From Planctomycetota bacterium (GTDB lineage Bacteria > Planctomycetota > MHYJ01 > WSZJ01 > JACPWG01), in contig JACPWG010000005.1 in NCBI GenBank assembly GCA_016197205.1, positions 1 through 64,000 on the forward strand: 64,000 nt of DNA. Reading direction: 5' to 3'. Positions 1 to 9,103 of this stretch are shown here, in pieces. Position numbers and translations under genes: made by a program. Numbering within the stretch: position 1 is the stretch's first letter; every line of letters begins with the position of its first letter. Under the pieces are notes generated by a model. It was not told where the DNA came from. It did not search any database and worked only from the letters and a program-made list of their open reading frames with translations.

Positions 1-25
1 GTCCGTTTTTGCTTGGATCCTTCGC

Positions 26-134
26 TTCGCGCTGCGGCGCTCCGCTCAGGATGACAGGTCGGGATGACGGGTTCACCGAACGCGTACTCCGCTACAGCGG
101 CGGCCCCTTGGAAGTAGCGTAGACGGGACACTAG
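26..134. repeat. Dispersed repeat R1, copy 1
   Basis: This 109-bp stretch recurs at 42886-42994 in the same orientation with four mismatches and no gap. Its first part contains a run (cttcgcgctgcggcgctccg) that also appears inside repeat family R3. It lies downstream of the phosphoesterase gene and carries no plausible reading frame. Confidence 0.85.
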
Positions 135-268
135 CCCGGGCACGGAATTGCGGACTCTGAGCCTTGAACTTTGAGCCTTGTCTGAAAATTGCTCCTTGTG
201 CCTTGAGCCTTTTCCTGATGAGCTCCCTGGTTTCCGAGCTGCAGGAGTTGTTTGGTTACGGGCCCTAG
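132..268. repeat. Dispersed repeat R2, copy 1
   Basis: 137 bp matching 45896-46032 without gaps. It contains the repeated phrases 'gagccttgaactttgagcctt' (in part) and 'aaaattg', and ends in ttacgggccctag, the terminal motif of the CTAGNGGCCCGTT inverted-repeat family seen at many spacers here. Together with R1 it fills the whole gap before the phosphoesterase stop codon. Confidence 0.85.
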
Positions 269-311
269 GAAGTCCTCCGCCCCTCCCCACCCACCGCACG
301 GTCCCGCCCCC

Positions 312-2933
312 TCAATCGTCCTCGTCGTCCTCCCCGTCCCCGCCTTCCCCCGCTCGCGCGTACTGCTCCGGGTACGGCACGCCGTACCCCTTCGTCGCAT
401 GCCAGAGAATGCGGTTCAACGTCGCTTCGTCCGCTTCGTCCACCTCGTCCAGCGCCAGCTCCGTCGACCGCTCAGCCCAGAAGCGCTGCTGCGGGTCGCG
501 TATGTCCTCCAGCCGCGCATTTCGCTCGTCGAGCGGGGAGGTCGCAGGGCGCACAGCGTACGGCGTCGCGTCCGCGTCCGCGTCTTCCCGGAAGCACTCG
601 CGCATCGGCGTCGCGGCGGCGTCCATCTGGTTCATGGGCGGCAGCCCGAGGATCAGCTCGATGGTCCGCACCAGGCTCGTCTGGTTGTACTCCGCGTGCA
701 CGAGCGCCGCGCGACGCACGTGGGGGCCCGCGACCAGCGCGACGGTGCGGTGCCCGTCGACGTGGTCCAGGCCGGCCTGCGGATCGTCCTCCACGACGAA
801 GACGCAGGTCCGCTTCCAGAAGCGGCTCTTCGACAGCCCTTCGATGATGCGCCCGAGCGCGAGATCGTTGTCCGCCACGCAGGCGCGCGGCGTCGGAAAG
901 CCGGGCTTCGTCCCCGCCGTGTGGTCGCCGGGCAAGAGCAGGATCGACAGGTTCGGGAAGCCCCCCTTCTCCTCGAAGCCCGCAAGCTCCTTCAGGAACT
1001 GGTCCGCGCGGTACTGGTCCGTGACGTTCAGCGGGAACCCGATCGTGGTCGGACAGAGATACGGCTCGAGGCTCTTGATCCGCGCGACGCCGCGGATCCG
1101 CACGCGGCCCGCGCCGCTCCGGTAGTCGTCCTGACAGTCCTGAAAGGTGGGCACCCCCTTCGTTCCGTCGGTGAAGGAGAGCTTCGCCTCGGTGAACTCC
1201 CCGTAGACGCGCAGGCTCTTGCCGTGGGCCAGGGCATTGTCCCACAAGAACCCGCCGCCGGAGTACGCGAGGGCGTCCCCGCCCGCGAACGGGTAGCTGC
1301 GCACCCAGCCGCCGAAGAACTTCTCGAGGTAGTCGGTGACGAAGGCCTCGTCGGTCCACTGGTGGCCATCGGCGCTCAGCACGCCGCAGCAGGAGAAGCG
1401 GTCGAGCAGGACGAATTCGCGGGCGAGGGCGTGGTGATTCGGCGTGACTTTTTCGCCGAACTCGCAGAGCTTCGGGTCGCCGTCGCCCTCGGGCATGTCG
1501 CCGAGGACCTGGTCGTAGGTGCGGTTCTCCTTGATGATGTAGACCACGTGCTCGATCGGCGACGGCTCACCTTGCCGCTCCGGGACCGGCCGGGGCGGGA
1601 CGTCCCTGCGTGCCGGCTCGATCGCCGCCAAGGCGCGGCCGAGCCGATTGTTTTCCTGTACCTGGCGCGTGAGCGCGGCGAGCGTCTCCCGCTCCGGGAC
1701 CTCGAACAGCGACACGCTCCCGCGGTAGTCGTGCGAGTTCGCGCCGCGCTTGCGCTTGCGCTCGACCGACCCGACCCCTTTGACGTTGGCGACGGCGAGC
1801 CGCTCGCCCTTCGGGTCGAAGGCCAAGCCGGCCGGATACCAGGCGACAGGCACGAAGCCGAGGGCGCGCGCGGCTGGGGCGGGAGGCGCCGCCGCGGGAC
1901 CGGCGGCCGGCGCGGGCTTCGACGCGTCGCCGGCCGGCGGCGGGAGCTCGAACACGCCTACGGCATTGTTCGTCCCGTTGGAGACGAGGAGAAGGCTGCC
2001 GTCCGGGGAGAAGGCCACGGCATTCGGCGAACTGCCGAGGAGCAGGTCGTCGCGTGGTCGCACGTTCACACGGAGGGCGAGCTCGTCCTTGCGCGTGTCG
2101 AGGAGGACGACCTCGTCGGCGTTCGCGCACGCCACGGCGAGACGCGCGCCGTCCGGCGACAAGGCGAGCCCTGCGGCGTGCGGCCCGACGGGAATTTCGC
2201 GCAGCGTGGCGCCGGTGGCAAGGTCGAGGACCGATACCGAGCCTTCGCACGCGATCTGCCGGACCGGGTCCACGCGCACGACGCCGATCCCGGCCGGGGC
2301 GGCGATGTCGCCCACGCCGGGCCGCCGCCCCCCCCAGCACGAGACGTAGGCCTTGCCGCCGGCCAGCGCCACCGCGTAAGGCGCGACGCCGACCGCGAAC
2401 TTGCGCAAGACCGACCGTTTCGCGGCGTCGACCTCCCACAGCTCGTCCTGGGCATTCATGGCCACGTAGAGGCGGGCGCCGTCCGTGGAAAGCGCGATCC
2501 CGCCCGGCACGGCGGGCTTGGCGGAGAGGGGGATCGGTTCCGCCGCCTTCCAACCAGCCTTCGCCCGTTCGAGGACTTCGATCCGGCCGGCAAGGGAGGA
2601 GGCGTACACCCGGCCTTCGCGAAAGAGGATGCCGGCGAAGCTGAACCCGTTCTTCCCTCGGGCGGCTATCGAGTGCCGCACTGCGCCGGTGGCGGGGTCG
2701 AGGAAGAGGACCGCGCGATCCGCGAGGACGGCGAGCTCTCGTCCGTCGGGCGAGAAGGCGAGGTCGACGGGTCGACCGGGGAATTCGGCGTTGAGGCCGA
2801 AGGGGGTGAGGGTCTGGTTGGTGGGGACGCGTAGGGGACGCCCCAGCTCGAGCCGAGGTGGGGCGAGGGGATAGCAGCCGGCCAGGCCGAGGGCAAGGAG
2901 GCACAGGTGCCCCAACCGGCGCGCCAGCCTCAC
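312..2933 (-). CDS. Lipoprotein with beta-propeller and phosphoesterase (PF04185-like) domain
   Basis: 873 residues. The N-terminus (VRLARRLGHLCLLALGLAGC) is a lipoprotein signal with an LAGC lipobox, so the protein should be membrane-anchored and exported. Residues from about 50 to 480 carry repeated 'LAFSPDGRELAV'-type blades of a YncE/WD40-like beta-propeller. The C-terminal half starts at 'IEHVVYIIKENRTYDQVLGD', the hallmark of the phosphoesterase/phospholipase C and AcpA-type acid phosphatase family, followed by 'DGHQW' and 'VVEDDPQAGLDHVDGHR', which fit the metal site. The GTG start is chosen because it overlaps the TGA of the upstream gene by 4 nt (GTGA); an open frame continues much further upstream but only antisense to other sequence. 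The substrate is unknown. Confidence 0.85.
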   Translation of the reverse strand: MRLARRLGHLCLLALGLAGCYPLAPPRLELGRPLRVPTNQTLTPFGLNAEFPGRPVDLAFSPDGRELAVLADRAVLFLDPATGAVRHSIAARGKNGFSFAGILFREGRVYASSLAGRIEVLERAKAGWKAAEPIPLSAKPAVPGGIALSTDGARLYVAMNAQDELWEVDAAKRSVLRKFAVGVAPYAVALAGGKAYVSCWGGRRPGVGDIAAPAGIGVVRVDPVRQIACEGSVSVLDLATGATLREIPVGPHAAGLALSPDGARLAVACANADEVVLLDTRKDELALRVNVRPRDDLLLGSSPNAVAFSPDGSLLLVSNGTNNAVGVFELPPPAGDASKPAPAAGPAAAPPAPAARALGFVPVAWYPAGLAFDPKGERLAVANVKGVGSVERKRKRGANSHDYRGSVSLFEVPERETLAALTRQVQENNRLGRALAAIEPARRDVPPRPVPERQGEPSPIEHVVYIIKENRTYDQVLGDMPEGDGDPKLCEFGEKVTPNHHALAREFVLLDRFSCCGVLSADGHQWTDEAFVTDYLEKFFGGWVRSYPFAGGDALAYSGGGFLWDNALAHGKSLRVYGEFTEAKLSFTDGTKGVPTFQDCQDDYRSGAGRVRIRGVARIKSLEPYLCPTTIGFPLNVTDQYRADQFLKELAGFEEKGGFPNLSILLLPGDHTAGTKPGFPTPRACVADNDLALGRIIEGLSKSRFWKRTCVFVVEDDPQAGLDHVDGHRTVALVAGPHVRRAALVHAEYNQTSLVRTIELILGLPPMNQMDAAATPMRECFREDADADATPYAVRPATSPLDERNARLEDIRDPQQRFWAERSTELALDEVDEADEATLNRILWHATKGYGVPYPEQYARAGEGGDGEDDEDD

Positions 2934-3544
2934 TTGCTCTCTCGGCGGTAGCGTTCGAGCGCCTTCTCGAAGGAGTGATCCTCGGTGATCGAGCGGTTGC
3001 GGGCGAGGTTCCAGTAGCGGAGGGCCGCGGCCGCCGCCTCGGCGCCCTGGCGGATGTCTCGGGTCATGACGGGCATGAGCTCCGTGTCCAGGATCGTGAG
3101 GGGGACGACCGGCTCGGAGAACACCTTTTCCAAAGCGCCTCGGATCGAGGCGTCGGCGGTCGCCGGATCGACCGGATACCGGATCTGGAGCCGCTTCTTG
3201 CCTTCCAGGTCGGCGCGGAGGATCATTTGGAAGAGCGCCCCCTCGGGGTACAAGTACACGGAATAGCTGAAGCGTAGGTTCAGGCAGGACAACTCGACCG
3301 CGAGGTCGCCCGCCCGGACGAAGTACCCGAAACGCTCCGGCTTGTCGAGGAGTCGCGGTTCCCAGGCCCAGGTGGGCCCGGAGGTGGAAATGCGGTCCAG
3401 GTAGGCCTCCAGGAAACGCGGCTCCATCCCAAGGCTGCCCTCGCGCACTTCCCGGACCTTCAGCACGACCTGTTTCAGGTTCTTTGCCGGATCTTCGCGG
3501 ACTTCCCACGTGTTGGGACAACCGGGCATCGTCGGCTTGGGCAT
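2930..3544 (-). CDS. Hypothetical protein, first gene of phosphoesterase operon
   Basis: 204 residues, soluble-looking, no signal peptide. A GGGAGAGG ribosome site lies 6 nt before the ATG. The sequence mixes beta-like segments (LAVELSCLNLRFSYSVYLYPEG) with a helical C-terminus ending in charged residues. I do not recognise the family. It is translationally coupled to the downstream lipoprotein phosphoesterase through a 4-nt GTGA overlap, so the two probably act together or are at least co-expressed. Confidence 0.75.
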   Translation of the reverse strand: MPKPTMPGCPNTWEVREDPAKNLKQVVLKVREVREGSLGMEPRFLEAYLDRISTSGPTWAWEPRLLDKPERFGYFVRAGDLAVELSCLNLRFSYSVYLYPEGALFQMILRADLEGKKRLQIRYPVDPATADASIRGALEKVFSEPVVPLTILDTELMPVMTRDIRQGAEAAAAALRYWNLARNRSITEDHSFEKALERYRRESK

Positions 3545-3637
3545 GCTGGCCTCTCCCGCCTGCGCCCCCGGGTTGAACTGCGGACGACAGTTTACCCCGG
3601 GGCGTCGGGCGCGGCAATGAAATCCTGCGGCATCCGG

Positions 3638-3666
3638 TTGACCGCGAGGGCGGTCGTGCGTATGCT
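3638..3666 (+). promoter_or_regulatory. sigma70-like promoter of the LolA-like gene
   Basis: TTGACC (3638-3643), 17-nt spacer, TATGCT (3661-3666). It lies 60 nt before the ATG at 3727, which has its own TGAGGAG ribosome site. Confidence 0.6.
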
Positions 3667-3726
3667 ATGCCTCCGCCGGGGAGGCCCTCCGGTCGATGCC
3701 CGCCCACTTTTTTTTGAGGAGTACGC

Positions 3727-4524
3727 ATGGCCCCCCTCCGCCGCGACGCCGCACCCGCCCACGCACGCGGACCGGTTTCCGTCTTCGCGCTCGCGCTCAC
3801 CCTGACGGCCATGGCCGCCGCCGCCGCCGCCGCCGACCCGGCTCCGGAGGCCGGCCTTCCGGCAGCGATCGTGAAGGCGCTCAAGACCTACTACGACGTG
3901 GAGCCCTCGCTCAAGGATTTCACCGCGGACGCCAAGCAGACGCGCACGGAGGACGGCCAGGAAAGCACGCTCGAAGCGCGCGTCTTCTGGAAGGCGCCGG
4001 ATCGCATCAAGTTCACGTCCCCGAAGACGGGTGCGGAACTCGAGGAGGACCCCGAGGTGCTGGCCGAGGACTTTCTTCCCGTGCGAAGCCTCGCGACGCT
4101 GCTGGGACGCTACAAGGTGGAGTCCTGGTCGGAGACGAAGGAGGGGGACGCGCTGCGCGTCGAGGGGAAAGCACCGTCGACGGCGGGCAGTCGCGCCACG
4201 AGCGTCACGGTATGGCTCGACGGCGCCGAGCGCATCACGCGCATGCTGGCCGTGATCACGGACGGGGGGAAGGACTTTCTGCGGCTGGAAACCTCATTCC
4301 AGAGCGAGGAGCGGGACGGCAAGCGCTTCCTGGTCGGCATGACCGGCAAGGGCGCGCCGGAGACGCTCCTCGTGCGCATGGACTACACGAGGATCGGCGA
4401 GCTGTTCGTGGTCTCGCGCACGGCGACCGAAGTGGAGCAGAATGGGGTGAAGACGAGGCTCCTGATCGAGCTGAGCAACTTCAAGCTGAACCAGGGGCTC
4501 GAGGACCGGCTCTTCAACGACTGA
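3727..4524 (+). CDS. LolA/LppX-like outer-membrane lipoprotein-sorting family protein
   Basis: 265 residues with a long alanine-rich signal sequence (cleavage probably after AAAAAAADP). The mature part, with 'LKTYYDVEPSLKDFTADAKQTRT', 'ARVFWKAPDRIKFTSP' and later paired beta strands, follows the LolA/LolB fold pattern in which an open barrel carries lipid or lipoprotein through the periplasm. There is a TGAGGAG ribosome site 5 nt upstream of the ATG and a sigma70-like promoter at 3638-3666. The gene converges on the ECF sigma gene with a 9-bp gap. No LolCDE partner is visible, so it may be a LolA-fold protein with another cargo. Confidence 0.6.
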   Translation: MAPLRRDAAPAHARGPVSVFALALTLTAMAAAAAAADPAPEAGLPAAIVKALKTYYDVEPSLKDFTADAKQTRTEDGQESTLEARVFWKAPDRIKFTSPKTGAELEEDPEVLAEDFLPVRSLATLLGRYKVESWSETKEGDALRVEGKAPSTAGSRATSVTVWLDGAERITRMLAVITDGGKDFLRLETSFQSEERDGKRFLVGMTGKGAPETLLVRMDYTRIGELFVVSRTATEVEQNGVKTRLLIELSNFKLNQGLEDRLFND

Positions 4525-4533
4525 CGCGGGCCG

Positions 4534-5151
4534 TCAGGCATCGAAATATCGGCGGGCGCGGCCGTCCCGGCGGAGGGCGGCGAGGGCGTGATGAATGCGA
4601 GACTTGACGGTCCCGACGGGAATGCCGACGGCGACGGCGATTTCCTCGAGGCTGAGCTCATCGACGAAGCGCAGGAGCAGGACCTCACGCTGTCCGGGGG
4701 GGAGGGAGGCGAGTGCTTCCGCCAAGTCGGAGCGCCGGCCGCCCGGGCCGTCCGCATCGGCGGGCGCGGCCGGCTCGGCCGGGAGGGTCTCGTCCGACAC
4801 GAGGAGACCCCGCTTCCGACGCTGGGTCAGGGAGAGGTTCTTCACCGCGGGATAGAGAAAGGTCGTGAAGCGCGCGGTAAGGCGGAAGCCGGGGAACTTG
4901 CGGAGCAGGTAGGAAAAGGTCTCCTGCAGGACGTCCAGGGCGTCCTCGTGGTTGCCCGTGAAGCGGAAGGCGAGACGGACGACCCAATCCCGATAGCGGA
5001 GGTAGAGGGCCTCGAACGCCCCCACGTCGCCGCGATTCGCGGCGGCGACAAGCTCGTCGTCGCTGCGTGGGTCGCCGGGCGCGGCGGCGGCGGCGCCGCC
5101 GGTGTCGGGCGCGGGAGCGGTCATCGGGGGAAGCACCCGGGCCGCGGGCAC
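4534..5151 (-). CDS. RNA polymerase sigma factor, ECF subfamily
   Basis: 205 residues. Region 2 is visible as 'EALYLRYRDWVVRLAFRFTG' and 'DALDVLQETFSYLLRKFPGF'; region 4 as 'LPPGQREVLLLRFVDELS' followed by the helix-turn-helix 'LEEIAVAVGIPVGTVKSRIH'. The N-terminal 35 residues are Ala/Pro-rich and may be overlong: GTG at 5151 opens the frame and an in-frame ATG follows at 5124, neither with a clear ribosome site. No anti-sigma factor is encoded next to it; the only neighbour is the convergent LolA-like gene. Confidence 0.9.
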   Translation of the reverse strand: MPAARVLPPMTAPAPDTGGAAAAAPGDPRSDDELVAAANRGDVGAFEALYLRYRDWVVRLAFRFTGNHEDALDVLQETFSYLLRKFPGFRLTARFTTFLYPAVKNLSLTQRRKRGLLVSDETLPAEPAAPADADGPGGRRSDLAEALASLPPGQREVLLLRFVDELSLEEIAVAVGIPVGTVKSRIHHALAALRRDGRARRYFDA

Positions 5152-5444
5152 GGAGGCGCCTGCGCGAGGGCCTCGGGCAGCGAGGGGGCGGCCGAGGCTT
5201 TGAGGTCAAAGCGCAAATTGCAAAGCTCAAATTTCAAATTGCGACCCAGGCGAGGGGACCGGTCGAGCGATGGAGGAGCGCTCCGTCGCTATCCTACGCG
5301 GGCGGCGGAGACGAGGGCAAGGGAATCCGGCGGGCGGCGTGCCCGCGGGCACCGGCTGCTTGACGCCGCGGCGACACGCGGGCTACAATCCGCCGGCTCG
5401 CATGCTTGCCAGGCGACACCGGGTCAACGGCACAGGAGGAAAGC
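5152..5444. other. Spacer with A/T-rich short repeat
   Basis: No convincing gene. Positions 5211-5250 hold an 'aaattgcaaa...caaatttcaaattg' block whose relatives occur at 10401-10441 and 11707-11759. The right part carries the transhydrogenase promoter. Confidence 0.6.
5360..5389 (+). promoter_or_regulatory. sigma70-like promoter of sthA
   Basis: TTGACG (5360-5365), 18-nt spacer, TACAAT (5384-5389), 55 nt upstream of the ATG. Confidence 0.6.
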
Positions 5445-6839
5445 ATGGACGCGCGCTACGATCTGGTCGTGCTCGGCTCGGGACCCGCGGGGATCGCCGG
5501 GGCGGAGCAGGCGGCGCACTTCGGCAAGCGCGTGGCGCTCGTGGAACGCACCGCATTCCTCGGAGGGGCCGGCATCAACACCGGCACGGTGCCCTCCAAG
5601 ACGCTGCGCGAGACGGCGCTTTATTTTTCGGGCCTCAAGCAGCGCGGGCTGTACGGCCTGGACTACACGCTCCGCCCCAACCTCACGATCGCGGGCTTTC
5701 TCTATCGGGAGAAGCACGTCGTCGAGGAGCTGCGCGAGAGCGCGCGGGCCCGACTCGACCGGAAGAAGGTCGAGGTCGTCTGGGGCAGCGCCACCCTGCT
5801 GGACGCGACGACCGTTCGGGTCGAGCTGCGCGACGGCGGCTCGCGGGACCTGAAGACCGGGCACGTCCTCCTCGCCACCGGCTCCGCCCCCTTCCACCTC
5901 CCGGGGATTCCCTTCGAGGAGGAGGACGTCTACGACTCGGACGAGCTCCTCTCGATGGACTACATCCCGCAGACGTTGGCGGTCTTCGGGGCAGGAGTCA
6001 TCGGGTGCGAGTACGCGTCGATCTTCCAGGCGCTCGACGTCAAAGTCACGCTCGTCGAAATGCGGGACCGGATGCTGACCTTCATGGACGCCGAGGTCGT
6101 GGACCGCCTGCGGGCCCGCTTCGAGCAGCTCGGCATGACGATCCGGTTCAATGACCGGGTCGCGAAGGTGATCTGCATGCAGCCGGGCATCATCCTGCAC
6201 ATGGAGAACGGGCAGCAGGTCGCGGTGGACAAGGCCCTCTTCGCGACGGGTCGACAGAGCAACGTCCAGGGCCTGCGGTTGCCGGAGGCCGGCGTGTCGC
6301 TCGGGGAGCGCGGACTCGTCAAGGTGAACGAGCACTTCCAGACGACGGTCCCGACCATCTACGCGGCGGGCGACGTGATCGGGTTCCCGGCGCTCGCGTC
6401 GACGGGGATGGAACAGGCACGCGTCGCGATCTGCCACGCCTTCGACCTGCGGTACAAGCAGCGCGTCTCTCCGGTCCTCCCGTTCGCGATGTACACGATC
6501 CCCGAGCTGTCCATGGTCGGAAAGACCGAGGAGGAACTGAAGAAGGATGGCACGCCCTACGTCGTCGGACGGGCGTCCTATGCGAACACCTCGCGCGGCC
6601 AGATTCTGGGCGATCTGACCGGGCTCGTCAAGCTGCTCGTCCGCCCCGACGACAGGCGAGTCCTGGGCGTCCACATCCTGGGCGAAGCGGCCTCCGACCT
6701 GATCCACCTCGGCGCGGCCTGCATGCAAGTCGGCGGCACGGTCGACTGGTTCATCGACGCGGTCTACAATTATCCGAGCCTGACCGAGACGTATAAGAAC
6801 GCTGCGTATCATGCGCTGACGGCGCTCGACGCGACGTAA
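5445..6839 (+). CDS. sthA: Soluble (Si-specific) NAD(P)+ transhydrogenase
   Basis: 464 residues. The enzyme moves hydride between NADPH and NAD+ in the cytosol. The FAD-binding GSGPAG lies near the N-terminus, a second Rossmann motif (GAGVIGCEYA) mid-protein, and 'YAAGDVIGFPALASTGMEQA' binds the FAD ribityl chain. The position of the disulfide in lipoamide dehydrogenases reads 'GINTGTVPSKTLRE': the redox cysteines are gone, as in E. coli SthA, which separates it from lipoamide dehydrogenase. The start at 5445 is preceded by AGGAGGAAAGC; the frame stays open 13 codons further up, without a ribosome site. Confidence 0.93.
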   Translation: MDARYDLVVLGSGPAGIAGAEQAAHFGKRVALVERTAFLGGAGINTGTVPSKTLRETALYFSGLKQRGLYGLDYTLRPNLTIAGFLYREKHVVEELRESARARLDRKKVEVVWGSATLLDATTVRVELRDGGSRDLKTGHVLLATGSAPFHLPGIPFEEEDVYDSDELLSMDYIPQTLAVFGAGVIGCEYASIFQALDVKVTLVEMRDRMLTFMDAEVVDRLRARFEQLGMTIRFNDRVAKVICMQPGIILHMENGQQVAVDKALFATGRQSNVQGLRLPEAGVSLGERGLVKVNEHFQTTVPTIYAAGDVIGFPALASTGMEQARVAICHAFDLRYKQRVSPVLPFAMYTIPELSMVGKTEEELKKDGTPYVVGRASYANTSRGQILGDLTGLVKLLVRPDDRRVLGVHILGEAASDLIHLGAACMQVGGTVDWFIDAVYNYPSLTETYKNAAYHALTALDAT

Positions 6840-7370
6840 AGCCCAAAGCCCAAAGCGAATCGGCGGGAGCGGACGAGCCAGGAACCACAAATTTCCCAGA
6901 GCAGCCGATGGCCGCATCCAAAGCTCGACGAACCACAGATTACCCAGGGCAGCCGCTGGCCGCAACCAAAGGGACGAGCCACCGAAGACGCCGAAAACAC
7001 CGAAAGACGAAACTCTTGCGAATCGGCTGGCGCAGCCGATCCGAACCGCGACCGTGAGGGAGCGGTCTCAGCGCGTCCTTCGGATCCCTCGGGTTCAGTC
7101 CCGCCCGCGATCGACGAAGAACCGCGAATTGCGCCAATTTCGCGAATTTTCCGCTGGGAATTCGCTGCCCCAAACACAAGCTTGTGCGAGCTTGTGTCAC
7201 AGATTGCGACGATTCCAATCTGTGTAATCTGTGAAATCTGTGGTTCGGTCGTAGTCTGGTTGCGGCCATCGGCTGCTCCGTGAAATCTGTGGCTTCCGGG
7301 AGTTCGAGAGCTCTGAAGAGTGCCGCACTCCTCGCCAATTCTCAATTCTCAATTCTGAGATCTCCCTTCC
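6840..7370. repeat. Spacer built of dispersed repeats (R4 left end plus 'aatctgtg' block)
   Basis: 531 bp without a gene. From 6971 a GGGACGAGCCACCGAA end opens an R4 element whose interior (to about 7112) nearly matches 33118-33260, including 'ccgcgaccgtgagggagcgg'. Then follow 'aaacacaagcttgtgcgagc' and 'cagattgcgacgattcc', 'gtgtaatctgtgaaatctgt', found in inverted order at 60935-61070. The right edge has a tandem 'ctcaattctcaattct' block. Confidence 0.8.
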
Positions 7371-8219
7371 ATGCTCTCCATGCCCGCCATCGAGTTCGCC
7401 TGCGTCCTGATCGTGCTCGGCGCGCTCGTCGTAAGGCTGCGAGCAGGCGCGCGCGCGGCGACGGCGCTGGACCTGGCCGCGGTGGCCGCGGCCGCCTGGG
7501 TGGGCGAGGACACGTGCATTCGCGCCTACGGCTTCTACGCGTATGCGCCCGGCTGGACCGCTTTCCTCGATCGAGTGCCGCTGCTCATCGTCGTCATCTG
7601 GCCGGTCGTCGTCTTCTCCTCGCGCGCGATCGTGACCGCCTTCCTCCCCGATGCCCCTCCCCTCCTTCACGCGGCCGCGACCGGCCTCCTCGTGACGGTC
7701 GACGCCAGCTTCATCGAACCCGTCGCCACCGCGCTCCGGCTCTGGGGTTGGGCCGAGCCGGGGCTCTTCCACGTGCCCCCGGTCGGCATCCTGGGCTGGG
7801 GTTTCTTCGCCGCCTCCGTCTCCTGGTGCCTGGCGCGCCCGGAGGGCCCGCGCCGCCCGCTCGCCCTCTTCCTCGCGCCGGCCTGCACGCACGTCCTCCT
7901 GCTCGCGACCTGGTGGGGGCTCTTGCGGTGGGTCAACGGCGCCGTGCCGCTCGGCCTCGCCCTTGCGTGGGCGGCGCTCGTCTCCTCGGGCGGGGTCGTC
8001 CTCGCCGTCCGACGCCGCGAGGCCGTGCGACGCATCGGCCTGGCGGAGATGCTGAGCCGACTGGCAGCCGCGCTCTTTTTTTACGGACTCCTGTTCGGCG
8101 CCGCCGAGCCGGGCCGTGACCTCGCCGCCTACGCGCTCGTCTTCGCGGCCCCCTACACCCTCCTGCTCGGCCTTCAAAAGAGATCGAGCGGCAGTCCGGC
8201 CCACCGCCAGACGTTGTAG
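7371..8219 (+). CDS. Polytopic membrane protein, CruF/DUF422-like carotenoid biosynthesis family
   Basis: 282 residues with about seven hydrophobic segments. The pattern 'GEDTCIRAYGFYAYAPGW', then 'VPLLIVVIWPVV', 'DASFIEPVATALRLWGW' and 'VPPVGILGWGFFA' follows the carotenoid-hydratase (CruF/DUF422) layout, in which an acidic residue, a G-x-Y-x-Y stretch and a (D/E)P...W-x-W...GxP..N..GW block recur. The call is by pattern only. Its 3' end overlaps the opposite-strand UbiA gene by 46 bp. No clear ribosome site; ATG 7371 and ATG 7380 are both possible. In haloarchaea a CruF homologue and a UbiA-type lycopene elongase cooperate in C50 carotenoid synthesis, which would fit the pairing. Confidence 0.5.
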   Translation: MLSMPAIEFACVLIVLGALVVRLRAGARAATALDLAAVAAAAWVGEDTCIRAYGFYAYAPGWTAFLDRVPLLIVVIWPVVVFSSRAIVTAFLPDAPPLLHAAATGLLVTVDASFIEPVATALRLWGWAEPGLFHVPPVGILGWGFFAASVSWCLARPEGPRRPLALFLAPACTHVLLLATWWGLLRWVNGAVPLGLALAWAALVSSGGVVLAVRRREAVRRIGLAEMLSRLAAALFFYGLLFGAAEPGRDLAAYALVFAAPYTLLLGLQKRSSGSPAHRQTL

Positions 8220-9103
8220 ACCAGCAGGAGCGCCGCGCCGAGCAGGGTCAGAAGCACGCAATCGGCCCCGGTGATTCGCCGCCGCCGCGTCCAGGCGCGA
8301 AAGAGGACCCCTTGCAGCGCCGGGGCGGCCGCCAGAATGGCCGCCCGCCACCGCACCGCGCCCGCCAGGAAGCCGCCGAGGAGCACGGCCGCCGAGAGCC
8401 CGAGCAGGACATAGACCAGCCGTCCCGCCCGCCGCTCGCCGTGCACCGCGGGGAACGTCCGGATGCCGGCCGCGCGGTCCCCGGGCGCATCGCGCAGGTC
8501 GTAGATCACTTCGTAGCTGACTTCGAACAAAAAAAAGAACACGGCCAGCACCGTGATCCCTGCCGGTGCAAGCGCACGGTCGCCCGCGCCCGGCCAGGCG
8601 GCAAGCGGGTAGGCGAAGAGGGTGAGCAGGAAGCCGCAGGCGGAGGCTGCGTTTTTCGCGGCGTAGAGTTGCTTGAGACGCACGCGGCGACCGCCGGGGG
8701 CCGGCAGCAGCCGCCAATTGTAGGCGAGCCCCAGGGCGTGGTAGGCCGCGCGCGGCACGAGGAGCCCGGGGAGCGCCCACTCCACCGCGGGAAAGGACGC
8801 CGCGAGCAGGGCGAGACCGGTCGGCACGATCACCCGCGCGCGCCGCGCCGCCGACTCGGCCCCCACGACCCGGTTCGCCCGGTCCTCCGGCGCGTCCACG
8901 ACGCGATTCAGGAGGTTCACCAGGAACCAGTCGAAGCCCGAGACCAGGGCCAGACCCGCCGACTCATGGCCGGTCAGGAGCCACGCGAACGTGAAGGTCC
9001 CGAGGCCCGCGATGAGGACGATATGGAAGCGAGTGATGCCGGCGAAGGCGAGGATGCGCGCGTTCACGCCCGCATTCAACACCGCGGCCCGGCGCGCGCG
9101 CAA
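8174..9103 (-). CDS. UbiA-family prenyltransferase
   Basis: 309 residues, about eight membrane segments. The two aspartate-rich motifs of the family are present: 'NLLNRVVDAPEDR' (N-x3-D-x3-D type) around residue 65 and 'YEVIYDLRDAPGDRAAGIRT' around residue 195; these bind Mg-prenyl diphosphate. The acceptor could be a quinone precursor, (bacterio)chlorophyll, haem or a carotenoid end group. The convergent CruF-like neighbour hints at carotenoid. The start is uncertain: TTG at 9103 opens the frame, in-frame GTG codons at 9082 and 9067 are alternatives, and none has a good ribosome site. Confidence 0.8.
   Translation of the reverse strand: MRARRAAVLNAGVNARILAFAGITRFHIVLIAGLGTFTFAWLLTGHESAGLALVSGFDWFLVNLLNRVVDAPEDRANRVVGAESAARRARVIVPTGLALLAASFPAVEWALPGLLVPRAAYHALGLAYNWRLLPAPGGRRVRLKQLYAAKNAASACGFLLTLFAYPLAAWPGAGDRALAPAGITVLAVFFFLFEVSYEVIYDLRDAPGDRAAGIRTFPAVHGERRAGRLVYVLLGLSAAVLLGGFLAGAVRWRAAILAAAPALQGVLFRAWTRRRRITGADCVLLTLLGAALLLVYNVWRWAGLPLDLF

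Noticed and set aside
252..2834. 860-codon plus-strand frame antisense to the phosphoesterase
   Set aside because: Same effect: no domain, unnatural composition, and the minus strand encodes recognised motifs.
2934..3884. N-terminal extension of the phosphoesterase frame by 317 codons
   Set aside because: It would lie antisense-in-frame over the upstream hypothetical gene. The lipobox directly after GTG 2933 and the GTGA overlap fix the start.
5406..5444. Thirteen extra N-terminal codons for the transhydrogenase
   Set aside because: They overlap the AGGAGGAAAGC ribosome site for ATG 5445, where the conserved FAD-binding strand begins.
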